Origin: Rostrohypoxylon terebratum
Taxonomy: Eukaryota > Ascomycota > Sordariomycetes > Xylariales > Hypoxylaceae
Assembly (NCBI GenBank): GCA_022497145.1
Contig: MU385890.1
Span: forward strand, 186,001 to 250,000
Reading direction: 5' to 3'
Length of the DNA stretch: 64,000 bases
The notes below the pieces were generated by a model, which was not told where the DNA came from, searched no databases, and saw nothing but the letters and a program-made list of their open reading frames with translations. The position numbers were made by a program, and so were the translations under genes. Below, one piece after another: positions 1 through 12,173 of the stretch (position 1 is the stretch's first letter; every line of letters starts with the position of its first letter).

Positions 1-570
1 TGCGGCTTACGGAGTGGTAGAGTGGCAGAGTGGTAGACTCGGATTTTCGATATTTCGGCGCGGAAGGATTGTAGAAGACTTGTTCTCAACAGCAGATCGA
101 AACCTGTCTCGGTGGGTTTCCCGAGCCCACGAAGGACGAAGGACGAAGGACAAGGAAAGATCAGACGAAATGGTTCCCGCGGGAACGGGTATCGTTGGTG
201 TGTGTGCTCGGGCGACTTTTTATGCTAGAGCGACCTCATCCGATCATCGATGATCCTTCAGGCACACAAAGAATTTTTTTTTCTCGCCCTTCCACCCTTC
301 CACCCTTCCTGTCTGCCTGTCAGCCTGTCTCGTTGGAGGCTGAGACTAGTGACATATATCCCGCGGCCTCTTCTGCCTCTCTGGAGTCGCTCAATCGAGC
401 CCCATGCAGAGAGGGTGGATACGACGACGCGTGACGCCTTTCAAGGGCAGGGCTCAGAAACACTAGCGGCTAGTACCTAGATACATAGAGCCATGTAGCC
501 TGCAAGGGGTAAGCGGCGATGTGAGCTTAGGTGAGGTTTTAGGAACACTGTGTTAGGTAACACCGGTAAT

Positions 571-597
571 AGGTGGTAGGTGGTAGGTGGTAGGTGG
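571..597. repeat. AGGTGGT heptamer tandem repeat
   Basis: Nearly four uninterrupted copies of AGGTGGT lie in non-coding sequence. It is a minisatellite-like tract with no recognised function. Confidence 0.85.
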
Positions 598-817
598 CGA
601 GCCATGAGGGATTGGCTGGATTTCCGCCGTCCAATACCTACTCACGCCTCTGGCCTGTACTAGGAGATCCGGGTTGCTTGATATGGTCTGTCGTGTAGTC
701 GTGTCATGTCAACAAGCTGCGTAGTGGTCTGATTGGTAACAACATCGTCTAAGTGAGTTGTCAAGAAGGGCTGTTTTATGATGGGGCTTAGACCTTAAGA
801 CGCACATACTACTACAT

Positions 818-848
818 GCGTGCGTGCGTACATACATACATACATACC
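818..848. repeat. GTGC/ATAC tetranucleotide microsatellite
   Basis: A short run of GTGC units passes directly into about five ATAC units. It lies in non-coding sequence. Confidence 0.8.
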
Positions 849-1126
849 TATCTACATTTCATAGCTCAACTATTATCTTTGAATCCTTTAAAAGTCAAGA
901 GCCGGCATGTACCGCCATTTTTGGCTATACGTATCTGTCTCAAGTCGCCTAAAATACACCTGGCGGGCCCGAACGGTCCTAAACGGTCCAGATTCTTGCT
1001 AGTCGGAACGCGAGGGATTTGTGAGGGACGCTCGGCTGGACCTCTTCGGCAGTAAGGCAACTAGCTAAGTTCGAAAAGGGTCGTGTTTGAATACCGACTA
1101 CACGGTTGAGTGGCTTAGCGTAGAAT

Positions 1127-1228
1127 ATGTCTTTTAAGAAAAAAAGAAGCAACATGGAAGGAACCGATGACTTTCATCATCTTTCTAGCTGTATAATAGA
1201 CGTTGGAGATGAAAATGAATTTGTAAAG
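1127..1228 (+). CDS. possible first exon of an unrecognised small gene
   Basis: An ATG opens a 34-codon frame starting MSFKKKRSNMEGTDDFHH and ending exactly at a good donor, AAG|GTAAGC. No downstream exon can be chosen with confidence: several acceptors between 1270 and 1350 give only short tails, for example the CAG before GGCGACGAT near 1350. No domain is recognised. It could be a real small gene, a remnant, or chance. Confidence 0.2.
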
Positions 1229-4200
1229 GTAAGCGCTTTTTATTGAGGGTCTCGAGTCGTCTTCTACTAGTCGCTTGCTAGGCCGCCCAACAGACTATAA
1301 CCTCGAGTCGGTCACAGAACCATGTAGCGAGGCCGCTATAAACGCAGGGCGACGATCTCAAAGGTTCTAAATCCTCACGGGTTCGACGCCGTTCCTATGT
1401 GCGCATGCGCGACCAATCCACAGTGGGATAAGTCCTAGAATCACGAGAGACGGAACACGGAACGGATGGGCAACGCTACAATAGCAACCAGTTGGATGTG
1501 TTGCACAGTGCGCGTAGACGAGTAACGACACACGAAGCTGACCGCATACTGAGCGTACTAATGCAGGAACACGGCGGACGACCATGTAGTTCAGCTGTAC
1601 TACTGGCTCGCCAATGCAGGTACAGATGGTACAGATACCCACACAGTTTTGAAATCCTCGACTCATCGTGATCCCCCACCAAAACGGAATCGACGAGAAT
1701 GAGAGGGAAAAAAAAAAGGATTGCCATCTACCATCTTGGATCACCAGCCGTGTTGTTAAGTCTTCCTAGTCTTCCCTACATCCTAATGAGGCTGGCGGGG
1801 AAGAGCACGGATCATTCCGTGGTAGAGTCATTGGTTCCTAGGAGGGTTGAGACCTGGTTTAAACGCGGTCAACCGCGTAAATGTCTTAACTGTTGCGGAA
1901 AAACATGCAGGGATAATATGACTAGCTGCTGGAAAGGTAGATCCTACCAGGTCTTCAGGATCGTTTATCACCGGTAGAATCTCAGGGGAACTGGCTTCGC
2001 TACCACACTCCCGTTATCCTGTCGGTATGTTTATACATAGCAGTTGATACCTAATAGTATCTGCATTGCCGGATGAGTTTTGTCAACAACAGTATGCGAC
2101 TAGCTGTGTGGCTCAGAGGGCTTTGTGTCTGCCGTGTTGTTATGTTTGTGTCGGTCAACTCAGCGTTATTTCTGACAAACGACATGAGAGAAGAGAGGGA
2201 AAAAAGAGAGCTTCTTGGCCCTTGAACCTCCCCCCCTTTTCTTGCGTCGGCAGTCTTGTCGGTCCTAGGAGGGTGGGACAATATTGGAGTAGGAATTTGA
2301 TTGGCTATGAGAAGCACGCCGTCAAACAACCCCCACCACCTTCAGGACGGATCGCCATCTAGGGTTCTGGAGACTAGCCAGGCATTTACATAACATAATG
2401 CATTTGTTTCCAGCCTAGTAAAACAAAACTTTCTCCAGCGCTTTAACATAATTAAAAGAAAATAATTACAGTCACTCATGAAGCCTGATAATCTGAAGAT
2501 GAAGTGTTTTATCTGCTGATTGCCTGCTATCATTTACCTGTTGTAGGTACATACCTAGGGAAATAAGTAGAACCTCAGAGAGGTTTTAGATCTTGAGCTA
2601 GGAAGATTGAGATGCCGACGTTTTGGCAAAGACCAAAGTTCCTAAGTGGTGGTCAAATGGCTCGGGGAAGGGTCGTGCCAGTTCCGTCGTCAATGTTGTC
2701 CTCAATGTTGGAATAGGCATCTGTGAACTCGGATCAGCTGGATGTCTTCCACGAGGGTAGTGACAGATCGACGAGTATGACTATTGCACGTATCCACGCG
2801 CTGTCGACATCCAACGCCGCCAACCGGGCCACCTTAAGGTCACCAGAACTCCGGCCGGAACTACGGTCCCGTTGATGGAGACCGCGGCGCGCTTTTGCTA
2901 GTGTGGGTTTTCTAGCCGACTAGGTCCAGATTTGAAGAAGGGCGAAGACCATTAAACCCACGGAACTATTCGATATTGTTGCTTCATGAGTTGATGGCGT
3001 GTCCGTGTGTCTAAAAAAGCACACTCACCATGGCGACCGATGCTGGCAACGGCAGCGCGCGTCGACAAGGATCGCACAAGCTTTTTTTGGCCGGCGCCAC
3101 AGCTATTGTGGTTTACCAGTGCCAATGAGCATTTTCTTTCCTTTACATGCCCAGGATTGCCCAGCGTACCCCCCAGAACAGCCGGAGGAATATTCGCACT
3201 GTCGAGGTGTGTGGTGTACTACTACGCAGCATAGCACAGGTACAATCCTTCCATCCTAAAAGAAGACGCGAGTACCAATAGAATGGTACCCTGGAATTTT
3301 CGAAGACTGGGGCAAACACATACCGAGGTACTTATTCCATAACCGCCTCTTCCGTACCTGACTAGCTACTATGTAGGTATTTACTGCGTAGGTATTGTAC
3401 AATACAATACCTAGCCACCTTAACCTAGCCTACTACTACGTACCAGGTGCCTAGGGAGCTACCAGGTAGTAGATAGATAGGTAGGTATCGATTACTCGCA
3501 GCCTTAGAAAAGAGAATGAAAATAGGTAATACCTGGACAATAGCATTTTTGACATCCGGCATTGAATATTCTGCATCATACCTGATGACCACCTGGGAAT
3601 AACGATCATAGTAGGCAGAGTAGGACGGCTGAAGTCATCGTCAGGGGTATTGGTCCCACAGCCGATTTTCTAGTAAACTTTCCAGGTCCTTTTTCATCAT
3701 CTACTAATATGTAGTGTAGCCCCATTCGACACTCAGCGCATTTGTTCAATGTCCATCTGATGATCTACCTTAGGGTGCTCAGGCAGTCCAGGAAGCCCAG
3801 GCTACTAGCCTCTAGGTAGGCTACTCAGCACTCTTGGGTGTGCTGTAATAGATTTCGGTTTCCTTGCGGATAATATAAAACACATGTCCTCGCACCACAG
3901 GGGTATTGGAAGGCAACACCAAAATGTATCTGACGCAATCTTGTGTCGAAGACATCACGGCCACTTCGGCCACTTCGTCTGAAGTTGTCGGACAACCTGA
4001 CAACCCACCGGGATGACCTGTATCGGACGATGAAGGAGTTGAGAAGCATTTATGTATTGTATTGTACGTAGTAATGCGTGTAGGTGAAAAAGACGGTGTG
4101 TACCTAAGGTATTAATATGTGTGTTTCCAGATGGAATATTTTGGATGTATCCATATGGATGTGTGTGTGGTGTACGAAGTACTGCGTAGTATGTAGGTAT

Positions 4201-5606
4201 GTAAGTGCGTGCGTAGAAGATGGGGAGAGAGGGAAAAGAAAATAAAAGAATGGATACAGTTAGTAGTAGTAGAAGAGACTCCATCGAATTGCGCGATTGG
4301 TTTTTCAGGGGTTAAAAGCTCTCCACATTATCCACCTTAAGTATAGTCGACCGGTAAGTGTGTACTAGAAAGGAGTACCTAAGAGGTAAGTATTCAAATG
4401 CATAAATTCGATATGTCAGGTACATTCCATACTGTACCCGTATGGATCTGTTCAGGCTGGGCAGGCGGTCACGTCCGCTATCAATCAGTTCGGTATCAGA
4501 AACAATTTGACCAATCAATTGCCCCGGTCTCACATCTTTGGGACCTAACGCGCCCCCCCGCGAAACCGTATTACATGCTCTTACTACTAGTAGTGTATGT
4601 AATGTTCTCCCGCACAGTATTGAGACCGTATCAATTGGCAACGGCATGTAACGGCCCCAAAAGCTGGCCCCATCTGCCCCATCTATTAATGCTGATGCGT
4701 GCTAACCTACTGCCCACTTAGCCCGTTTTCCAAGCCAGGCTGATCCCGGTCGCTGATGCACCTTGGAGCAAAGTCGCTCTTTAGTCGCTCTTACCAAAGT
4801 AGCCTGGTATCCTACTACATAGTAGATATCCCAGGTACCCTAGGACCTAGGTACCTTACTAGTGTAGTATGTAGGTACCACCGGTACGGGCTACTGCGGG
4901 CTGCTACATCGGGTTACTTTGGGTTAACTTTGGTAGCTTTCTGGTACCTGAGTTGCAACTGCAGGGCAGCAGGGCCACCAGGAACCGTCGCCCTTACTCT
5001 TTTGTGCTTACCTTCCTCCTTTTTCCCCCTCCTCCCTTTTTTTTCGGCTGTCTTCTCTCCATCTTCAACTTTCTTTCCTGGTATCGTCACTGTCGTCGTT
5101 TATCGACAATTCTTCTACCCTTTCTCTCCCCATATTCATTATTTCCTTTTTTCTTCGACCCCACACTCTCTTTTCATATTCATAGCCATTACGGACACCG
5201 TCACTCCTTCCGGGTCCATTTCATTCCTTAGGCTTAGCTAAATCTCAGCATCTCAACACCACACCGTGGTCGCCTGTTACCAACATTACCTACTAGTAGT
5301 AGTATATTTGTGTGTCGACGACAACGCTATCATTATTATTGTTATAATCCCGACTGCGCGCATAGCCTTACCGCTTCGGGAACGACGCTCCTTGATAAAC
5401 AACATTATCAACTTACGCTTTTACATCTTCGAGATATTCCTCTATTGGGGGGAAAAAATAATACCTTCGATATTCGGGCGCGGTCAGGACAACCCTATCG
5501 ATATCGCGTCTAAACTCGCAGCATCGAGGTCGATCGCACCGAACTTTTTAGATATTTATATTAACGTATTAACGTCAACATTCCTTTAAACCCTCCTGGA
5601 GTAGTT

Positions 5607-7580
5607 ATGGAAACTCCAATCAAGATGGAACAGCCCGGTTCCGCGGCTCCAACTATCGCGGCCCAGACCCATTCTACGCCGGAGGCCACATCAACACCTG
5701 CCACCTCGGTCGACACCAAGAACAGCATGTCCCCCTCGCCGTCTTCGGCCCAGTCGACCACACAATCCAGCGCCAACTCGAGACGTCCGCCGCGCAAGAG
5801 CACGCTTACCCAGCAGCAAAAGAACCAGAAGCGACAGCGCGCAACTCAGGACCAATTGACGACTCTCGAGATGGAGTTCAACAAGAACCCTACCCCGACC
5901 GCCAACGTCCGCGAGAGGATAGCGGAGGAGATCAACATGACCGAAAGGTCTGTTCAGATCTGGTTCCAGAACCGGTATGTTCCATCCGATATTTCTTTTT
6001 TGTGTTGTTGAGATCCCGTGACTAGCATCGGAACTAACACGCGACAGACGCGCCAAGATTAAGCTTCTGGCGAAGAAGAGCCTCGAAACTGGTGAGGATA
6101 TCGACTCGATTCCCGAGTCTATGCGAGCATACCTGGCCATGCAGGCCATGGAATCTGGTAAGGGCCTCGGCGGTCCTTACATGGGACGTACCGGGCTGCT
6201 ACCTTACGGATCGATGATGTTGGGAGGTGAACAGGGTGGGCAGGGGAAAGTCCGTAAGTATCACCTCAATTCTTTGAGATGGCGACGACGGCGAGAAACA
6301 AACTTACAATTCTAGTGATACACCATTTGACTTGCCGATCTCTGAGTATTGGAAAGTGGACGCGTGTTGGTCAGAACACCATGGACCTGATCATCTTCTA
6401 CTCTCCCGAGAAGTGTACTATGACCTACTATATCAACAACGACCAAGCAGGATATAAGATCGAGTATAACTTCAGCGCGATCAAGAACATCTACCTGGAG
6501 AACCCCGAGGGTGACGCGACGAAGCTTGGTGGAATTGTCATCGAGTTAAACAGGCCTCCTAACTTCTTCATGGACTCGTCCCCTAACTCAAACGGCTTTT
6601 TCCAATGCAATGACTTCACCGAGGACCAGCAGGCTACGCACTGCCTAGTTCACCACCTCGGTGGCAACCCTAAGGTTCTCAGCGGCCAGCTTGCCAAACT
6701 AGCATCCCTCGAATCCTTCACAAACCGACACAACCCGAACCCCTTCGACATGAATATGAGCCACGCGCTATCTATTTCCGCTCCCGTATCGCCCACAAAC
6801 CGCCCTGCCTCGCAACCCAACTTCGGCCCGCCGCACGTAGGCATGTACCAGGAGTCCCAATGGGGAATCAACCCGATGCATGCCGGTATGCGTGCTCCGG
6901 GCCACAAGCGCCAGCGCAGCAGATCGGTGCCCACGGCCGTCGACTTCTCCATGTTCCAGAACCCGATGCCGGCTTTTTACATCCAGCACCCGGGTGACAA
7001 CCAAGGCCAGCCGCACAGCCCTAACATCTACGCGCCTGTCCCTCAGCAGCCTAACGGTATGAACAACGTCGGTCCCAACCTGCGTATCGACACTCAGGCT
7101 ACCTACGGTATGGACCTGCGACAATACCCGCTCTCTGCGGCTACCACAGCTCCATCGGAGTATTCCAGCCCGAACTTCTTCTCTCAAGGCCCTGAGAGCA
7201 CGCCTCTTCCGGCTTCGAGCTTCAATACCCCTTACAGCCAAGCATTCCTTTCCCCGCTACCCCAGATACCTCAGTCTGTATCACCGTTGTCTTATACCGG
7301 CCACGGCGATCCGGCTATCGTTGAACAATCACCCCCCCTCTCCATGCTTCAGCGACCTGCTTCGACGGATATTTATGGTATGGGCGAATCTGCTATTTCT
7401 GACGACGGACACGGACTAAACGAGATGTACTCGAAACACACGATTAACATTCCGATGCACCCACATTCACCCGCGTTTATGGAGGCCAACCAGGCCGATC
7501 TCGACATGAACCAACTTGTTCAGTTTGACACTGTCGACCCGTCGAGCTTATCGCCCGAGAGCATTCAGCATCACCAATGA
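5607..7580 (+). CDS. homeobox transcription factor
   Basis: This is a nuclear DNA-binding regulator with three exons: 5607-5974, 6048-6253 and 6316-7580. Introns are 73 and 62 nt and the product is 612 residues. The homeodomain covers about residues 72-131. Its recognition helix carries WFQNR at 119-123, and the RRAKIK that follows is completed only by splicing intron 1 (codon CG|A). The third exon encodes a conserved block around residues 205-310 with SPEKCTMTYYINNDQAGYKI, then a long Pro/Ser/Gln-rich tail typical of fungal activation regions. Fungal homeobox proteins of this build include conidiation and development regulators of the HTF1/HOX2 type; that assignment is a family guess. The ATG at 5607 follows a pyrimidine-rich leader and is the first in frame. 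Confidence 0.93.
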
Positions 7581-10500
7581 TTTCGATATAATTCTGGTTG
7601 TGCGCTTTCGGATTCTTTCGATGGCCGCGGCGCTATCTAATGCGTGCATCATAGTTGCTGCGGTTTAGCTTTACTCTCCTACTTACGGCGTTGCGGAACC
7701 TTATACCTCTGGTCGCGTTTGTGGACTTCTTTTTTTCCCCTCCCTCGAAAACTCCTTTCTCTCCGGTCTGTTCTTCGGCATACGAGACTTGATCTGTTTC
7801 TTGTCCCATTTCATCGATTTCATCGGCCACAAAGCTTAGCATGACGACACTCTGCTTCGGCATCCGATTGTGCGTGTCTGGCACAGCTATCGTACCTTCT
7901 ACGTTACCACATCGCTACCTCTTTTTTTATACCTCTTTCCGTCATCGGGGAAAAAAGTTAACCCATTCTTTCAAATGGCCTTTGCCGTTTGCGCTAATAC
8001 CGGAACTCGGGTCTAATCCAATTCTTTTACAATCTGGTTTGAAATATTACAGCTTGTTGTTATCATTTATCTTTTCTACATTTTCACAATTACGATATAA
8101 GCGATGTTTTTTCTGGCTGCGGGGCGAACAAAAACAGATGAACATGGAAGAAGCCCAGGAGGCTTGGGTTCGCGGATAGTAATTTTTAAACAACGTCTGC
8201 CGGAGATCAGCGGTCAGAGCTGGTCTGCTGGATTTGTTGGGCGGTTGGCATGTACCAATTGCGAGATTAATGATCATTATTGATACCTCGGGAACGGACT
8301 GTCGAGGGTGAACAAAAAAAAAAGCCTGGGTAGGCGGTATAACCAATATTTGATGGTATGAAATCTGCGGCGAAAGCCCTGACGCCATCCAGTGTTAAAC
8401 TGCGCTATGTCAAGGTGGATTACTTGACTAGCCCTTGTAGTTCGATGAAGATGAAGAAGAAGAGATTCCCCTGTTTGCTGTCTTTTCCTTGTCACGACTT
8501 TACGGCGAGGATTATAATACATTGGAATATAGAACCATATATGCGAATCGAAATGTATTATCTTATGTGATTGATTATGTTCCCTGATTTCGAAAGTACA
8601 GTGTATTAATTTCTTTATCGACTTTTCAGTGTCTTGGGTACCGCAAAATGGATTTGGAAGACAAAATCGTGTTTAAAAACCTGACGACCTAGAACTGCCC
8701 TAGCGGCTTTTCAAAACAGTTAGGGCTCTCATGCCGCCGAGAACATAGCTTACAGAGCTAGATCTTACCTATACAGATCGTGACTTCTATGAGCCCTAAG
8801 GTGACTTGACCATAAATGAAAGTCAAGCTCATTCTCACCAATCTCGTTGTATTGCAAGAATTGGACTGATAGCTCATGGCTTTTCTTACCGTATGTAGGT
8901 AGGGGGACGACTTACAGGGGAAACAGGGCGAACTTTCACCGCGGCTTACGGGTAATACGCTGTGGCTAGGTCTAGATTGCAGGTCTCCCCTGTGAGATCA
9001 TGAGCTCATAGGTAGGACTGTGACTAAAAATAAAAATACACCAACACATGCCACAGGGCTGTGTTAACGGTGAACCCTTCGTTGCGTAACAAGTTAGTCT
9101 CATGAAGATGATGATCGAGACCCCGATTTCTCTCTTTCTGCTGCGTGAGGAGGCAGAATGACTAATATAATAAGTCAGTCCTGATAGCACGAGATATATA
9201 CTCACCTAGGTAGGTTCATTTTGACTTTGTTTCGGTATTTGTTTTAGCAGGGCTGTGTTTGAGCTTCCTAGTTGGTGACTTCGGATGTCAGGTGATGCTA
9301 CTTAGTTTCTTGTGGCATAGGGTTGCCGGTTGGCTAGCGGCTAGAATGGTGTGAAGGGTTCAGATGGCATGGATTATGGTCAAATAGGTCCGTTTCGTAT
9401 TTCATGTAACATTACTATCGATTTGTGTATTGGTCGCAGTTTTAGGCAGTAACATTTCTTGTGTATAACTTCAGCTTTGGGGCGGTTTAGAGAATAGGGG
9501 GTTTCGCCGATCTAGACCAGGGTGCTAGCAGTTTGGACAAAGAGACGACCCCGTCAATACACTATTATAAGTTGATAATATGAATATATACCTATCAATG
9601 GATCAGGGCTATCTCATGTTTACCTAACACCTACTATTAGAGATAATGTGCCTCGCCGTTCGACCCCAAGCTGTCAGAGCGCACCATTGAGAGCGATGGA
9701 TCACCGTGCCGCAAGTGTCGAGCTGGCAAAGTTATCACATCCTAGGACATGATAATACTAGGGCATGATAATATCACTACCTAGTGTAGGGAGGCTGTTT
9801 GAAATATACGTTAGTCTCGAAATAGAATACTAGTGATCCTATTGTTATTTAGCTGACCTCTTTGGATATCATTCTGGGGTAGCTGAAATGCGAACATGAC
9901 CGTCTTCTCATCTGCTCGAGAATCTCCATCGGGACAACAGGTATTAGTAGTAGTATAGTAGTATAATACATCTGTAGTAGCACTGTAGTAGTAGTAGCAG
10001 TCGTTAATAATGACATCTTCATTCCGATCTTCCAAGCTGGCCGGCGATATGGCAAGCTCTTGCATGGGTATCGGCATTCGTAACCGAGTTTCCCTTGCAT
10101 GATCGATAAACTTCTCACGCTAAATAAGTGTGCAGATATACATAGCGTGTAGGTGATACGAGACGTAAGAAAAAGCTGCCCATCACGATCATGCCTCCAT
10201 GCGTTGTTGTCATCCTACGCAAGATGTGAGGCTTTGTATAAGATTCTATGTGTATATGTGTGTTACTCAAGGACAAGCGGAGGGAAGGAGTTTTAAGGTT
10301 GGGATGCACCGACCACTGTCGGAGTTTGGGGGATTCGGGATTTGGGGTTTGGGGATCGCCATAATCGTCATCGCTCCAGTGGCGTCTTGCAAACATTTGA
10401 AGTTGTTGGGGAACCTTGGGGTGGCGCAGTTCAATCTGACCGTCTGACGTACATCGGATGTACTGGACGCTTCTACATAGGTACGATAGTTGTACAATCT

Positions 10501-10988
10501 GACAATGAAGTCAGTGCTTATGGCTTATTTGCACTTTGCAAACGATTGAATGACAATTCCGTTCGGTGACAGAATTAATAGGTAAATATTAGAATATTGT
10601 TTCTTAGAAGTCTATCATGGATGTCGATGTTGTTTTCTGTCAAGTGCTTACCTTAAAGGATTAGGTACCTGCCTACATACTACTATTAGTAGTATACTCC
10701 CCCTGGTAATTATTGAGTTACACGCTGCAGAGTGTCAGAATGTTCCATTGTTCTTTTTACCTGTACTAGTGTTTAGAACTCTACAAGGATAAGACAGGCC
10801 TTTAGATCCATAACGGGAATAGATTAGCGATGGAAGGACCCATCTATTCGGGTTTTGTGGCTCGTTTTTTTTCTCCTTAACACTAAATTTTCTAGTGCTC
10901 AGCTTCTTCTAGGCCCTAAAACTTGCCATACTTTTTTTTCTGTTATTTTTGCTCGGTTCCAACTGAAATCGTTCACCATTTCGACGAG

Positions 10989-11026
10989 AAAGAAAAATAA
11001 AAAATAAAAAATAAATAAAAAATAAA
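10989..11026. repeat. A-rich (ATAAAAA)-type low-complexity repeat
   Basis: An imperfect run of AAAATAAA units in non-coding sequence. Confidence 0.8.
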
Positions 11027-11634
11027 CGGAATTGTGGAAGCATTGCGAATGCATCCAACTTAGATTGATCGTCTACTCCTTCTCAGCCGAAAAGGGGCGC
11101 ATGGAAGAGAACCACTGACATCGATCAGTCGGGTTGAAAGGTTTACATTCTGTTTTCTTTCGTTCATGCGTGCTATTGTAGATCTCATCCTGCTTCCTTG
11201 TTGGGCAACGCGGGATCCGCGGGAAACCAGCCCTGGAGGCTATACGTATAGGTACTGGGATTCCTACCTGACAGCCTGACAGCACGCCTAATGGATCAAC
11301 TGGCAACTGGTGCTAATAAGAGTCTAAGACCTAAAGACCCGAAGGATGTGGCCGAGCTGGTGGCAGGGCGCCCGGTTGGTGGCTATTATCTGGTGGTAGC
11401 CCATCAAGACCTGGGTGCTTGGATGAAGCGTCACTGGTGTTGTTAGACTTTGCGGCTATGCTCTCGGCTCCTCTCGAACGATTTGCAAGTTGCTGGCGCT
11501 GGTCAGTACCTTAGGTAGGGTCCTAGGTATCAAACACATTAATCATATTCCCCTCCTTCAACCACGTCCATCCAATGTTGACTATTACTGCCATTAACGG
11601 ATGATGACACATCTCCTCGCTTTGTTTTCGCTTG

Positions 11635-11664
11635 TATCTGTATCTGTATCTGTATCTGAATCTG
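11635..11664. repeat. TATCTG hexamer microsatellite
   Basis: Four perfect TATCTG units are followed by one AATCTG variant, about 0.5 kb upstream of the flippase start codon. A similar degenerate TATCTG-rich tract occurs in the third intron of the KDM5 gene. Confidence 0.85.
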
Positions 11665-12173
11665 TATTCCTTTTTCTCTTGGCTAATACTATTCTCCTCC
11701 CCCATTCTTCTTCCCCTTCCGCCTCCGTTTCAAGCGTATCGCCGTTTGCTGCGTCGCAGTGATGAAGTAGTTACCTATTAGCCTACTTCGTATTATTTAC
11801 TTCTATACCACCTGTATCCGGTTTTCTTGTCAAGCGACCCTACTACACCTCCTCGCTTTTTTTTTCTCTCTCAAAAGACAGAACCGCCTTTTTATCTGCA
11901 ACCTGCAGTCTTGCCCACGTTTTTATACTTCGAATTTGCCTATTTCTAAAGTTTTAAAGAATCTGCGACAAAATAAGTCAACGGGTCGAGTCCTTTGTAT
12001 ATAGCCGCCCAATCAGGACCTGCCGATGAGTCCACGATTCGAAGTCGTAAGCATTGCTTGGCTCTATTCTCGGCGGGACCCCCGCTGCTAAGACATCACC
12101 TGAATTATTGCCCGCCTGGTCTTGGCGAGCTTGGAACCGAGACTTCAAGTGCATGAGACTCCCGCTTGGGATC

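Larger units (their letters stand above)
1..5606. other. gene-poor region upstream of the homeobox gene
   Basis: No convincing conserved protein is seen in either strand over about 5.6 kb. Open frames are short, overlap in several frames and mostly lack ATG starts. The stretch holds short tandem repeats (571-597, 818-848), many AGGTA/TACCT clusters (around 3360-3490 and 4800-4880), and, from about 5000 to 5600, a pyrimidine-rich tract that is probably promoter and 5' leader of the homeobox gene. A possible orphan exon at 1127-1228 is listed separately. Confidence 0.6.
7581..12173. other. gene-poor region between homeobox gene and flippase
   Basis: About 4.6 kb without a supportable gene. The start is probably 3' UTR of the homeobox gene. 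Contents include a TAGTAG-rich patch around 9947-10005, an A-rich ATAAA repeat at 10989-11026, a TATCTG hexamer repeat at 11635-11664 and a T/C-rich stretch from about 11820 to 11960 that probably belongs to the flippase promoter or leader. Open frames here lack homology, splice logic or ATG starts. Confidence 0.6.

Noticed and set aside
1330..1400. tRNA-like B-box (GGTTCGACGCC) near 1380
   Set aside because: No matching A-box at the right distance, and the T-arm and acceptor stem do not pair.
3030..3128. Short frame starting MATDAGNGSARRQGSHK with a hydrophobic end
   Set aside because: Only 32 codons, no supported second exon and no family.
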